A DNA stretch of 64,000 nucleotides, from assembly GCA_033807695.1 (NCBI GenBank), contig CM066304.1:744001-808000 (forward strand), in the 5' to 3' direction. A program made the position numbers and the translations under genes. The stretch is from Daedaleopsis sinensis (Eukaryota; Basidiomycota; Agaricomycetes; Polyporales; Polyporaceae). This document shows positions 44,510 to 55,247 of the stretch, piece after piece. Under the pieces are notes generated by a model. That model did no database searches. It was not told the DNA's origin and saw nothing but the letters and a program-made list of their open reading frames with translations. Position 1 is the stretch's first letter, and every line of letters starts with the position of its first letter.

Positions 44510-45371
44510 ATGGCCGCTCCCACATGGAACGAACTCCTCGACGAGTCCGGTTGGGGACCCTCCGAAGCTCCCGTCGACGACTGCAGTGAAGTTTGGGGCC
44601 AACCGTCAGGTGCAGTCAACTGGGGGACATCAAGCTATTCGCCGCCCCGCATGATCCCATGGCCTACGGAGGAGCAGATGCAGGCGGCAGTGGCCGCCGC
44701 GGCCGAACAAGTTCCTCCGGCGACGGTAGTATGCGCGCACCCCCCCCTACCACACGCCGCAGCCATTCGGCTCTTATGCGAGGATCCCCAACCGGGCGAC
44801 CGAGCCCCATGGCTACTTCCCTCCCTCGTAATACGTATCAACGCGCCAGCTGTGACTATGGACGACGGCATGGTTCTTGAAACCGTCACGGTCATTGTGC
44901 TTCTATTCAACTGTGCGTAGAGTGAGCTCACAGTGATCGCAGATATCGTTTCCGTACACCATATCCGTCGTCAACGACTGGCTGGATGGCTGCCCCATCG
45001 ATGTGAACCTTCAAGCTGTCCCCGACGACCATCGGTTGTGCTTCGAGCAGCTCACGGCGGTCCTCCGATACATCGCCGGAGAAGGGCAGCCGCTGGAGGA
45101 TCGCAGAATTGAGGAGGATTGGGGGGACTTCATCGAGTGCGCGGTGGACATCTGCGAGGATCCCGATGTCCTCGACGATCATCGGCTCTGGCGACTGCTG
45201 AGGAAGTCGACCGAATTTCTGCCGGTATGTGACACTCTTCCTGTTAGTGTGTTGAGCGCTGCTCTGAAGAGGCCGTCGTGGTCATATGGTAGACCTGGGC
45301 ATTCAGGTACCCGGAGGGGGTACCCACCCCGCCGACGCCAGGTGGAATCGGACCTTCTTGGGATGATGTGA
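44510..45371 (+). CDS. Transposon ORF G: acidic unknown protein
   Basis: It starts MAAPTWNELLDESGWGP. The first part has VAAAAEQVPPATVVCAH and ends near MDDGMVLETVTVI; an intron (donor uncertain, acceptor GATCGCAG at about 44,941) joins it to ISFPYTISVVNDWLDGCPID, then DHRLCFEQLTAVLRYIAGEG and an acidic helix (EEDWGDFIECAVDICEDPD). The C-terminal end past STEFLP is uncertain because a further intron may start there. No family is recognised. Confidence 0.5.
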
Positions 45372-45715
45372 CGTGTCTCAGCGTTGATGGCGAGGTGGAT
45401 CGACTGACGGGGGTTATAGAGGATATATATTTGTAGGCGGAGGAAGATGTATGCTCTGCGTGTAGTAGTAGTTCCGCGATTTACACATCAGTACGCCTGC
45501 TATGATACGTCCAACATTGATTGCGTGGTCTGCTACACAGCGACAGAACCTAAATGTGGCATCAATAACCTCGCGAACGTGGGACAAAGGTGCACACACT
45601 TGTCGCGTCGAGGTGAGCACGTCGACGTCCGTGGAGAGATGAATGGGATACATTGCAATGTGCAGATACGTATATTAAAGTGTGCAGGTTACAGCGCAGG
45701 GCCCAGGTATACGAT

Positions 45716-48012
45716 TTATTTGCGTAAATGAGATCGGAAACGGGACCACTCCCCCCGAGGGGTACGACCATAATCCAACCACTTGTCCACCTCCCCTGGA
45801 ACGTTCTGAGCCCGGCGATAGAACGCGATGTTATCACTGAATGTCTGTTTAACGTGTGAGTAACCAGGGAATGCTTGCGAGAACGCAGTTTTCGTATTCA
45901 TGCCCGCGTCGCGGTTGGCTTGCCAAGTGTCGAAACCGCGGGCCATGTCAACAAAGTACAGCAACGGCCATTTGCTCTTCGACGGTCCTGAAGGGGGGGG
46001 CGAGGTCGACGACGCGCCGGATGGCATGCGTGACAGGGAAGAGACACTCGACGACCTGGAACCCGATGAGGCAGGCACGTCGGGCGCGTCCGACGACGTG
46101 TGCGAAGAGTCGAGCTCGACATCGTCCCGCCGGCCTCGGGTGGAGTCGGAGTGGTCGTTTCCAGGGATGAAAGGAGACGACGGGGGTGAGAGATCGAAAG
46201 ACAAACCCATTGCTGACGAATCGCCGAGCCAGTCGACGTCTGGGAAGAGGGCAGGGAGCCGGGATGTTCGCCGTGCGTAGTTCGGATGGTCTTCGAAATT
46301 CTCGTCCAGGTCGGTGACGGCGGCGTGCTGCGCATCGGGGGCGGGTTCCTGTTCGTCATCCGAGTCTTTCCAATCAAACCGCAGAGACGAGGGTGTGTGT
46401 GAACGCGACGACCCCGACGACGGAGGGCGAGAAGGGGAGGACCATGCAGACAACGTAGGAGATGCAGGTGTCATGCGATCGCTGCCTTGAGAAGAGCTGC
46501 GCGCGCGAAACGGGGAAGTAGATCGCGACGGGGAGTTAAAGGCGAAAGTGACGTCTGCGTCGGATGCAAGACGCCGAACGGAGCGTGGGGTGTGAGGTGA
46601 AGATGGTCTACGCGCAGAGCTCTTCATGAGTACACAACGGAAAATCGATCGCGCATGACATCAAACTAACCCTGAACCATTGACCGAAGAGCCAGGGCTG
46701 GCGACCACGATGGAGCCATGGATATCCCGTTTTTGGCCGCGCGGAGGAATGCCGGGGGTGCAAGTCACCCCGAATGTGCGGAACACCAGGTCCCCACAGA
46801 CGTCCACATTGCGACGAGCCGTGGTCGCATCGCCCTCGTACCAGGTGAAGTTCTGCCAATCCCAGTAGCCGTAGTAGCCTTGATTCAACCGAAAGTGTTC
46901 GACCAGGTGAGCCGCGTCGTTGGGGCGAAACCAAGGATAGCGCGGGGCAACCACCTTGATGTGGACTGGCTCAGAGTCGTCCTGCGGATCAATCAGGATA
47001 CGGTGGACAATGAGATCACATCCACGACTCACCACTTCATACCAAGTAACACTGACAGACTTTTTGAACTCCTCGATACAATCATTCTCGGCTTGGTTAG
47101 TCTGGACGCGTTGAAGATCGGCAATGTCGTTGTTGATCAAGAACTGTTCGTACAACGGTGAGATCGACACAGAGTACGTTTTCAGATGTGGAATGCCTTC
47201 GGCCGCGGCGACACGTCGGGCACGCGGAGTGCGATGGGGTGTGCTGGGAATAGTAGGACCAACAGTGGTCCTGTGAGTGACAGTATTCGAGGCCTGAGCC
47301 GTCGGTAAAGGGGCCGCGGGGGGTTGCGGAGGTGGCGGACGCGCAGGAGCTACCTGGGGGAACGGAGGCGGCGGTACCGCGGGAGCGAGCGGAGGTGGCC
47401 GGCCCGCAGGAGCGACCGGGGCGAGCGGAGGAGGCGGGCCCGCTGGAGGGGGAGGCGGGGCAGGGGGCGGCGGAGCGGCGGCGCGGCGGCGGCGGCGGAC
47501 TGAGCGTGCAAAGTAAGCAATGGAGGACGAAGTATATGAGAGTGTACATGACGAACGGACCGTTGGGGACTACGCCGACGGCGCGACGATGAGATCGTAC
47601 GAGACAACTACGGAGGCCAGCAATTGCGCGGTGAGCGTCGGCGCAGCAGGTCTGGCAGAGACCAAACAGGCAGGCCATGTTGAGCAGCCCGTGGTGGCCG
47701 ACGGGTTGGCACAAGCGTCCAGGGCAGGCTTGCTGGGTAGTTCGCCCTGGGGCAAGGTCGGAACACCAGTTGAAGTAGGTGCATCGGGCATCTGACGGAG
47801 TTACGTTGTTGATACACTGAAGTGAAGGGGGTGAGAAGGACGAGCAACGACGAGGTGTGTTGTACATGACTTGCAATTTGATACCACAAGTCCTTATGCT
47901 CCGGGATGTTATCGCCCTTACAGAGCAGAGGGGCAGAAACCTTGTGGGCGTGGCAGTCGGGACAAGCACCCAGATGGGCGAGAGGTTCAACAGCGGGGGG
48001 TTGGAGTGCCAT
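45716..48012 (-). CDS. Transposon gene F: 701-aa protein with GRF-like Cys cluster, Pro-rich linker and unknown domain
   Basis: Four exons: 48012-47871, 47791-47561, 47499-46671, 46619-45716; the sum is 2,106 nt, exactly 701 codons plus stop. The N-terminus has ACPDCHAHKVSAPLLC then NARCTYFNWCSDL, reminiscent of a GRF zinc finger (Cx2C ... CxxFxW), followed by ACPGRLCQPVGHH and MACLFGLCQTCCADAHR. A Pro-rich stretch (APPPPAPPPPPAGPPPP) leads to a conserved-looking region: YSVSISPLYEQFLINN, FRPNDAAHLVEHFRL, YYGYWDWQNFTWYEGD, VCGDLVFRTFGVTCTPGIPP and DIHGSIVVASPG. The C-terminal 300 residues are Ser/Pro-rich and end in YFVDMARGFDTWQ and VDKWLDYG. The family is unknown. It is the gene nearest the right end. 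Confidence 0.7.
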
Positions 48013-49641
48013 GGGAGACTATCCGAGGGTGAAAAATATCGTCGCGGGTATATATATGGCGCAGATTTGAGGTCCAGTGTACGCGGGCGCCAAGAGGGGC
48101 AGGGGGCGCCGCTCGATAAGGGGGAGAGGACTGGAACGTCGTTAGGTCTCAAGAGAAGGCCACATGTGAGCGTAGACCACTGGCCGGCTGGCAGTGCGCA
48201 TCGCCGACCGGTCGGTACCGGGAGAGGACAAAATGATTGTCAAAAGGTAAGGCCTGGACGATGTCGGGGAAGTGGAGGTCATTGGAGGGTCGGGACTCGG
48301 GAGACACCCACATGGTGGACATAAATGCCCCAGTTGAACGAGCGGGAGGCCACTTATGTACAACGCTCGAGCTGTTGAGCGAGTACATCGTGATAATTGG
48401 CAGGTGCTCATTGCGCGAGCGCGTGTGCGGGCGCGCGCGCGCGCCAGGGCAAGAATACGTCGCGCGCGCGCGCGCGCGACAGACATACTAGTCCAAAGTT
48501 GAGCGAGCGGGAGGCCACTTATGTACAACGCTCGAGCTGTTGAGCGAGTACTTCGTGATAAATGGCAGGTGCTCATTGCGCGAGCGCGTGTGCGGGCGCG
48601 GCAGGGCAAGAATACGTCGCGCGCGCGTGCGACAGACATACTAGTCCAATGCTGCGTGAGACGCGCTACGCGGTAGCAGTGTCGAACTGCTGTGATGAAT
48701 GGAGCAACGCTATCAACGCATAGGAGGCTACTCATCTGAAAGTGGCTCACGATGACTGACCTGGAACATGACGCCTGTCGGGGTGGGCGTGTGCGATGGG
48801 ATTGAGTACAAGTGTCGGGGTCGTGACTGATTGGCGGATTCTGGTGTGCGTGGATGATCAAGTTGCCACCGTTGAAGGAGACTTGCCGAAGAATATGGGG
48901 AACATACGGCCTGGCAGTACGCTGGGTAAGTCAATGTGAATGATGCTGAGGGCAATCTAACAGCCCTTTGGGTTGGATTGGGCACAAGGAGCAAGAAGGA
49001 TATACTATGTTCATTGAGAGTCGCGGCGTGGTTTCTCTACGCATGGACGGGCAGAGCTCAGGTGGCGACGACAATGGTGAACGTAGGGACATGGTGATGA
49101 ATATGAGAAGGGATTTATGCGCGGGTATCTGGTGTGGCATTTAAGTTGGGGGAAGGGTGGATAATCATTGTCGGCGGCGTCACATTCGCTATGGAAAAGT
49201 GTTGTACTTAAGTTGTCGGAACGGCTACGAAGAAACCGAACATGTAAGTCAGATTTCGTCGGAGAGACTCCCGCTCTTTGTCATACGTGGACTTTTTGAG
49301 TGAACGACTCCGAACGTAAAATAAATGCGCAGCGGAAGGCGGAGCTGTCCAGAAAGAAGGCGAAGGTCAGGAGTGCGGACGGGCTGGAAGAAAGATAGGA
49401 CAAGGAGAACGGTGCCCGAGGTGAACTATCAGTTGCGACGGTTTGCAGAACAGTCGGTTGCGGTTGCGATGGTTGGCAAAACAGTGGGTGGAATCAGAAG
49501 TAGGGAGCAAAGGAGTCGGAGCAGTGAAGAAAAGTTACTGAGCGCCGTAGCGATAGTGGGGGGGGAAAGAGAAAATGAGCGGAGGAGGGGGAGGGGCGTC
49601 AGATGAGGAGGAACGTCACGTGGACACGCTGATGCGTCATA
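48013..49641. other. Non-coding right arm of the transposon
   Basis: Holds the tandem duplication at 48,332-48,649 and purine-rich DNA at 49,325-49,610. No gene is supported; the open frames on both strands follow the repeats or the purine bias. Confidence 0.45.
48332..48649 (+). repeat. Tandem duplication of about 160 bp with CG dinucleotide runs
   Basis: Unit 1 (48,332-48,496, 165 bp) and unit 2 (48,497-48,649, 153 bp) share AGTTGAxCGAGCGGGAGGCC, CGCTCGAGCTGTTGAGCGAG and an end GACAGACATACTAGTCCAA. They differ mainly in the lengths of two (CG)n runs, with up to eight CG in a row, sequence that can adopt Z-DNA. Confidence 0.85.
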
Positions 49642-49687
49642 GTCCGTGTCCGGCGGACGTCCGGCGGACTCTGCACCGTAGTTCCAA
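49642..49687 (-). repeat. Right terminal inverted repeat
   Basis: The reverse complement starts TTGGAACTACGGTGCAGAG and ends CACGGAC, matching the left repeat except for one base. It contains the same doubled 11-bp palindrome. Seven further bases, poorly matched to the left end, separate it from the target-site duplication. Confidence 0.9.
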
Positions 49688-49694
49688 CCTTCTG

Positions 49695-49702
49695 GAGAAA
49701 CA
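49695..49702 (+). repeat. Right target-site duplication of the transposon
   Basis: GAGAAACA, identical to 29,671-29,678. Confidence 0.85.
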
Positions 49703-49775
49703 AGGTGAATGTGGCGGAGGTGCCGAGGTAGAGCCGGCTGCCTTTGGTGTTATGGAGGAGGCTCGTACGGGATGA
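49703..49775 (+). pseudogene. Detached 3' end of DUF6533 copy 2
   Basis: Read in the same frame relative to GAGAAACA as the left half, this gives QGECGGGAEVEPAAFGVM then EEARTG and a TGA stop at 49,773-49,775. A polar C-terminal tail of this kind is seen in the other two copies. It is cut from its promoter and first exons by 20 kb. Confidence 0.75.
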
Positions 49776-51158
49776 ACTAGTGGGGCATGACTGAAAACAT
49801 TTATGTGAGTAGGCTCTTCATCGATATGTCTTTTCGGTTAATGACTTGCTGCAGCGGTTTTGTAGGAATATGTGCGGCGTGTATGTACTTAATAGTATTC
49901 AAGCTTCTTTCTCGCGATTTACGTAGGTGCGTGATCTAGCAACCTATAGCTATCCAGGCACCAGGATCGTCGATCAACACCTAGCCTCACCTAGCCCGGA
50001 GTCCACAATTACCTTAGCTTTTGTCTAGTCAGGAACGTGCGGGCGTGGTGTGCACTGGTGTGCCTCGACTGAGCATCGAGACTCATCGGGAATCAACTTT
50101 CGACCTCCACATTAAGTGTCACAAGTTGCAACTTAAGAGTCAATATGTCTCTGATCCTCCTCACTAGCTCACTGGCTCTCAATTTGGGCCCGCGGCACTC
50201 GTACTGATGACGTGGTATGCACAACTAGATTGCGTCTGGCCGGACTAATCCAGACTAACTCCTAGATACGCAGGGAGCCACATCCGTGTGCCGTGGATAA
50301 GTATCGCGCGTGGTGGTCGCAAAGCACTACCATTGCCAGTGGCGTCTGTCGGCAATGTCTTCTTCGACTCGAACCGCCACCAACCGGAGTCCTAGTCTTG
50401 TCTTCTTGAATATTCGCGAGCCTATCGTGAGTATTGTCTACTTCGACTCACCATCTGATGCCAATAGTCGGGCGTTTGAAGTCGGATAAATGTTCGTAAC
50501 GCCCTGATACAGTCGGAGCCGGTCGACTCGAACGTTGGGACGTCGATTTGACTCAGACGCCGTGCACGTGGTTGTACTTCGTATCACCTTCTCCGTCGGT
50601 GAGCTCAGTATCACCCTTCCAACGCAGTGAAATGGGTCTCCTGGAAAGTTCTTCTGTATACTTTGTACCTCTTACTCCTCACACAGAGCCTTGTATTATG
50701 TGCCCCTAACGCTCGGAATGTAAGTCTTGTGGCATGCCAGCGCTGCGGCTGACCCGCTCCAATAGAGTCAGTCTTTGACGCCACGATCGTGCTCGAGTCA
50801 CGACTTACGCGCACCCTCTACCCAATGGCGGAGGGGTCCGCGGCCTACACCTTCAGTAGGTTACATTGAACCCTTGAAGCTTAGTACCCGCGGGCTCGGA
50901 GTGTTGAGTAATACTCCAGCGTTTACGCAAACCTTCGGAAGCCGCGATGTTCGCCATTGACGGACATCAACGTCGAGGAACGGGTCTGAGTCACATCGGA
51001 CTGTAGCTGCGCACAAGCTGCGCATTGGCGTAGCGGTCGTGGTTGCAGTTGAGGATACACAAGGACACACATGCTTCATATAAGTCTGATGATCTGCGCT
51101 CCAACTCGCCCGCGCCTTACCCCCAGGCCTCTCCTCCTCCCCACATCTGTGCCAGTGC
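49776..51158. other. Intergenic stretch; promoter of the next gene at its end
   Basis: No coding frame is supported before about 51,050. CATATAAG at about 51,074-51,081 is a likely TATA box for the gene starting at 51,159. Confidence 0.4.
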
Positions 51159-52150
51159 ATGCTCCCACCCCTTCGACTCAACACCCTCGCCGTATTCTCG
51201 ACCACGACCACGACCACCACGCTGTCTTCTACAATACCTGTACCCATCCCGCAGACGTCGAACAATGTCATACACCCAAATACCTTCTCTATCCTCGCCC
51301 TCGCCGCCACCACGCCACACATGGACGACGAACTCTCTATGTACCCAGCTCAGGTATGTCGTCTCATCTCACAACATATCGACTCAAATTCGACCACCTC
51401 TCTAGCCACGGCTCTACCCGCCACCGTTGGCACTCCACCTTGCGGCGCGCAAGGTAGACGATGGTGCCAGTCCAGCATACCCGGGCCCCGACTCGAACCT
51501 AAACCCACCCGAATCCGCGTCCGCGAGTCCATCGGACTCGTCCCGGGCCCACTCCTCGTCAACTAGGAACTCGGTGGTCATGCCTGCCGTGGTCGCTGTC
51601 GCGCTGTTCGTGGTGTGCGCGCTTATCATGTTGCGCCTCCTCAGTCGGTATAACTCGCGCCACCGCGTCACCCCCTCCTACCGCCCCGTCGTCGCCCCGA
51701 ACGAGCCGGAAAAGCCGCGCATGTGGGAGGTCAGCCTCGTGGACGCGCACTCGCTCACCGCCGCTGGCAAGTGGTGCGACCTGATGGTGTGTACTAATTA
51801 CTTTGACTGCTTTCGCTGTCCTGCAAGTGGCTCACAGTCGTGTTTCTTAGCCCGTGACGGTCGAGTGCCTCGACACCGATATGCATGATGAAACCCAATG
51901 CTCATCCCGATCGTCCAGCAGGGCCTCCAGCGGTCCTGCGACAAAATCTATACTCTCTTCCAGCCGGTCCTCGAGCCGAGACAGTCGCGAGAGCTCTGCC
52001 AAGTCATTGCTCGAGAGAATGTCGACTGGGACCATGGGCTCTGGTGTGCGCGTGGCCGTTTTAGTGGCCATGCCATCTCCGCAGACCAGCCGTCGCCCAG
52101 ATCAATATGCTACACCGTCACCGTCTTGTCTCGGTCTCGCAGATGTTTAG
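51159..52150 (+). CDS. Single-pass membrane protein, unknown function
   Basis: Three exons: 51159-51353, 51406-51786, 51851-52150; 291 aa, continuous frame. The N-terminal part is Ser/Thr/Pro-rich with a Thr run (FSTTTTTTTLSS). One clear transmembrane helix, SVVMPAVVAVALFVVCALIM, is followed by a basic LRLLSRYNSRHR, suggesting the N-terminus faces outside and the C-terminus the cytosol. The C-terminal half is Ser-rich (SSRSSSRASSG). No signal peptide is obvious. It could be a cell-surface sensor, but no family is recognised. Confidence 0.7.
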
Positions 52151-52344
52151 TATGTTTCAGTGTGATCCCTTCTAATTTACGGTCAAGTAACTGTGGTTAT
52201 TTTATACTATTACCTACTTGCGACATGGACAGCCGCAAGGTAACTTTATTCTGTAGAATGAATGCAAGATGCGCATGAGCTCGTCTCGAAAGGCCTCTAC
52301 GTAGGTCGATGCTTGTCGGGGACAAAAAGCAAACAAAAGATGAA

Positions 52345-52423
52345 TGACCACCGCAGGGGTCGAACCTGCAATCTCCTGATTACCGCGTCGTAGTCAGACG
52401 CGTTGCCATTACGCCAGGCGGCC
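52345..52423 (-). tRNA. tRNA-Arg (anticodon ACG) with a short intron
   Basis: On the minus strand the acceptor stem GGCCGCC pairs with GGTGGTC (with G-T pairs). The D-arm region TGGCGTAATGGCAACGCG and T-arm GCAGGTTCGACCCCTGC are standard. The anticodon stem is TCTGA/TCAGG, the loop starts CTACGA (anticodon ACG), and about 7 extra bases (CGCGGTA) form an intron after position 37. Confidence 0.9.
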
Positions 52424-52653
52424 GTTATAAACCAAGCAAACGAGTACATCCAAGACTGTTACACATGAAACTATCAATTGCTTCTCAACTACTCCACTGC
52501 CGCCGCAGTCTAACTTGAACTTGCATACCACCGATAATACCCGGCATGCGTTCGAAATGGGCGTGGCAAGGCCCTAACTCGCACTCACTGCATGGAGGAC
52601 AACGAGTGTCATTGTCATCAACCTCATCCCTCAGCATGCGCCTCAGGTTTTAC

Positions 52654-53260
52654 ATGCCCGCCGAGGCGTCGCTGGCAAACGTAGAGCCAGCGGCGGTAAC
52701 CGCCGCCATCTACACGCGCATTGCAGAGCGGTAGCAGCCTCGCCCACTGATCCCGCTCGATCGTGCGCCGCTCTACAGCCCACCTGTGGTGGCGGCGAGG
52801 GCGACCGCTGAAACAGCTTTCATGGGCGCCATACGCGACTAGATAATCCTCGATGCGGCCATCCTTGAGCTGGCCATCAGCAGCGTTCCAGCGCTGACGG
52901 ACGCCGTGCGGGAGTGGCGGGCGCATACGGTGCTGGCCGCCACGGTCGGCGTACGGCGTTCACGTGGTGCTTGAGAAAGGGGCCCGTGTAGGAGGTCCTT
53001 GGAGGCCGGGTTAGCGGAGAGAGAAATAGCGGTCTTCAAGCAGGCAGACGCGATGGCCGAGACCGTCAAGGTGCCGGACGACGTCTTTGACGGGTTGAAG
53101 CCGTACTTCTGGGAGAGGGATAGAGGGGTAGAGGGATATCGTCGAGCTGACGGCGGCCGTTGCGGCGTACAGCTGCGTGAGCAAGTTCCTGGTCGCACTC
53201 GATGTTGGCAAGAGGAACGAGGAGGTACCGCCAGGGCCAAGTGGGCGGTGAGAGGGGTGC
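52654..53260 (+). pseudogene. Decayed carboxymuconolactone decarboxylase-like (AhpD-like) gene
   Basis: One frame gives family-like pieces separated by stops: VTAAIYTRIAER, stop (52,732), PLIPLDRAPLYSPPV and FMGAIRD, stop (52,840), AILELAISSVPALTDAVREW, stop (52,972), then EREIAVFKQADAMAETVKVP and DDVFDGLKPYFWERD. A frameshift near 53,130 leads to DIVELTAAVAAYSCVSKFLV then ALDVGKRNE, the typical C-terminal helix. Introns of 48 and 57 nt could remove two of the stops, but they would also remove conserved residues. I favour a pseudogene. Confidence 0.6.
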
Positions 53261-54683
53261 CACCAAGTAGATCTACTGACTATTCTCGTATTCTTAACCT
53301 TGTACTCTGCCACGTTAGGGGTTGTGATTGTGATGCGTGTGATTGGCATGGATGGTGGCACAGGCACAGTCCAGTCAGATATAGTCATGTTGACAGTCTG
53401 CATGACTGGGTAGAGTGGTGATTAGAACGAAGCAAGAAGAACGGAAGAGAAGTCGGTGATACAGACCTCTGGAGACTGAAGATCGCGCGCACTCGCATCG
53501 CGTCCAGCATAGAGAAGCCATGTCCCAAACAACATACTGGAAAATAGGTGAGGAATCGCGCCATGGAAGGGTCTGTGCTGGCCACTCAAAAAGGAGCGTT
53601 TGATCTAGTCTGTGATCATCTTCATTTCGGCGCATCGTGACTCCTATGGTAACATGATCAATTGCCCGTCAGCATTCCAGATAGTACTTCAGAGTGTCAA
53701 CCGCCAGCAGCACGAACGTAGCGCTGCATTCAGAGAGTCGCGGCGCCCTCGGTTGCCACTAGGCACAGCTGTCGACAATTGTCGATAAAAAGCGAGCCGG
53801 ACGCTCGAGGAGCAACGGCAGCAGAGGTTCATCCCAAGTGAGTTGCCGTAACAGCGAGCACGACTCGACTTGGTCGAAAGTTCTGCCATTACTTCGGTGG
53901 TGGTTAGCAGTGATGCCTTGCAACAGTGAAAGCTTGCTTGAAGGACAACACCTTGCAGCCATGGTACGACGCACCAGAATACCACAAGAGCACAAGCGAC
54001 CGGACTGTTCATTGTGGTACGCCAAGCTACAGGATCATACGCATTCACCTGGATTGCCATAGAACGGTTATCGTACGCCGCGAGTCCAAAGCTGGTGTGT
54101 CCTTGTACTTGCATAGCGTCTACCACAACACATCGGCCCGCTTTACCGATAGCGCGACAGCGTCTCGGTGGGGACCTTGGAGACTTTTGGCAGTGCGGAA
54201 TCTGTCAGGCCCAGCGTTGTTCACCCTTGCAATGTTCGGCCATGCAGGGCGATGCAACATTGGGGAGATCTGTCCCCGGCATGTCGAGCTGATGCACCCA
54301 TGAAGAATCTGCCCAGCGCAAGTGAGTTGTTGGTGAGAGCATGGGCGGCGGAAACGGACGTACATTGGTCGAATTCGGCCCTCGGGCGACGGCATGCTGT
54401 ACGAATGCAATTCTGACCCCACATGCTTCGCGTTTCACATAGGAATGTATTGCCCGATCCCACGGCGCGCGGGGGTTCGCCAATTTGGGGAAGATCGAAC
54501 GCGTCGAGGGGGTGGAGTCTAACAAGAGGTGATGGTCAAGGACGAGAGCAGCAGCGTGAGCATATAAAAAAGCAGAGGGAGGACAGAGGCCCCCATCATT
54601 TTCTCACTAGGCATTTCCACTCGCCTTCGCTCACAAACCTTCTCATTCTACTTACCCACTTTTTAATACCTTCTTCTTCCGCG
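53261..54683. other. Intergenic stretch; TATA box near its end
   Basis: No frame is convincing. TATAAA at about 54,563-54,568 lies 120 bp before the next gene, followed by a pyrimidine-rich leader. Confidence 0.4.
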
Positions 54684-55247
54684 ATGTCTCCCATGTCCAC
54701 TTCGTCTCCCGTCCACGGCCACGACCTTCACATCGTCATCCCCAGCTCCAGTGCCCGCGCTCCCCCGGCGCACGCGACCCCTGTCGACGACGACACTTGG
54801 GGCCACGGCCACGAGAACATCGTGAGCCCGCTGCCCCTCGACCAGACGGACCCCACCCATAGCCACGACTTCTTCCGCGTGCTCGACCATTCGAGCCCGA
54901 CACACTCGCACGGCCTCTTCCGCGATGCGTCGCCGGTCGTCGACGGGAGTATCACCCACAACCACTCGGCCTTCCGCGTCCCCTCTCGATCTGGGAGCGA
55001 GGACGCGCGGACGCCGACGCACCGAAGGGCGTCTGCACCTGCCCGGCGGAGGACGTCGGTGTTCGCGAGCACGGAGGACCGCACGGAGCCGCAGAGCGCG
55101 GTCCAGCGCACGCCGTTGGGCGACGGGCAGCATTTTCTGCCGGGCCCCGCGTCTGAGGTGGAAGAACCGACGACCGCTGAGGTCAACGGGTCATTCCAGA
55201 AGGGCGCCGCGCAGGATGCAGATGAGCACGGATCAAGGGACGCCTAA
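54684..55247 (+). CDS. His-rich repeat protein, unknown function
   Basis: Single exon, 187 aa, from the ATG after the CT-rich leader (MSPMSTSSPVHGHDLHIVIP). An upstream in-frame ATG at 54,423 precedes the TATA box and is unlikely. A short motif with a His pair and aromatic residues recurs: WGHGHENIVSPL, THSHDFFRVLDHS, THSHGLFRDASP, THNHSAFRVPSR. A basic Ser/Arg patch follows (THRRASAPARRRTSVF). Spaced His pairs could bind metal, but no family is recognised. Confidence 0.6.
   Translation: MSPMSTSSPVHGHDLHIVIPSSSARAPPAHATPVDDDTWGHGHENIVSPLPLDQTDPTHSHDFFRVLDHSSPTHSHGLFRDASPVVDGSITHNHSAFRVPSRSGSEDARTPTHRRASAPARRRTSVFASTEDRTEPQSAVQRTPLGDGQHFLPGPASEVEEPTTAEVNGSFQKGAAQDADEHGSRDA

Larger units (their letters stand above)
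29679..49694. mobile_element. 20.0-kb DNA transposon of the KDZ/CxC5-CxC6 type
   Basis: Bounded by inverted repeats (29,686-29,731 and 49,642-49,687; 46 bp, one mismatch) and an 8-bp direct repeat GAGAAACA. It lies in the last exon of DUF6533 copy 2. An 8-bp duplication fits what is known of Zisupton-like (KDZ) transposons. Cargo: paralogous five-exon genes at 31,373-32,441 and 36,056-37,177 (minus); the CxC5/CxC6 gene at 33,585-35,896 (plus); a gene for about 1,280 aa at 37,402-41,841 (minus); small ORFs at 43,893-44,195 and 44,510-45,371 (plus); a 701-aa gene at 45,716-48,012 (minus). No reverse transcriptase, LTR or tyrosine recombinase is seen. Both ends carry repeats or hairpins without genes. 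The frames look intact, so the insertion appears fairly young. Confidence 0.85.

Noticed and set aside
47097..48152. 351-codon open frame on the minus strand
   Set aside because: Only its middle part (exon 2 of gene F) is used; the rest is intron or a wrong frame of the Pro-rich exon.
29679..49694. Starship-type giant element or LTR retrotransposon
   Set aside because: No DUF3435 tyrosine recombinase, reverse transcriptase, integrase or LTRs are visible; inverted ends with an 8-bp duplication fit a DDE DNA transposon.
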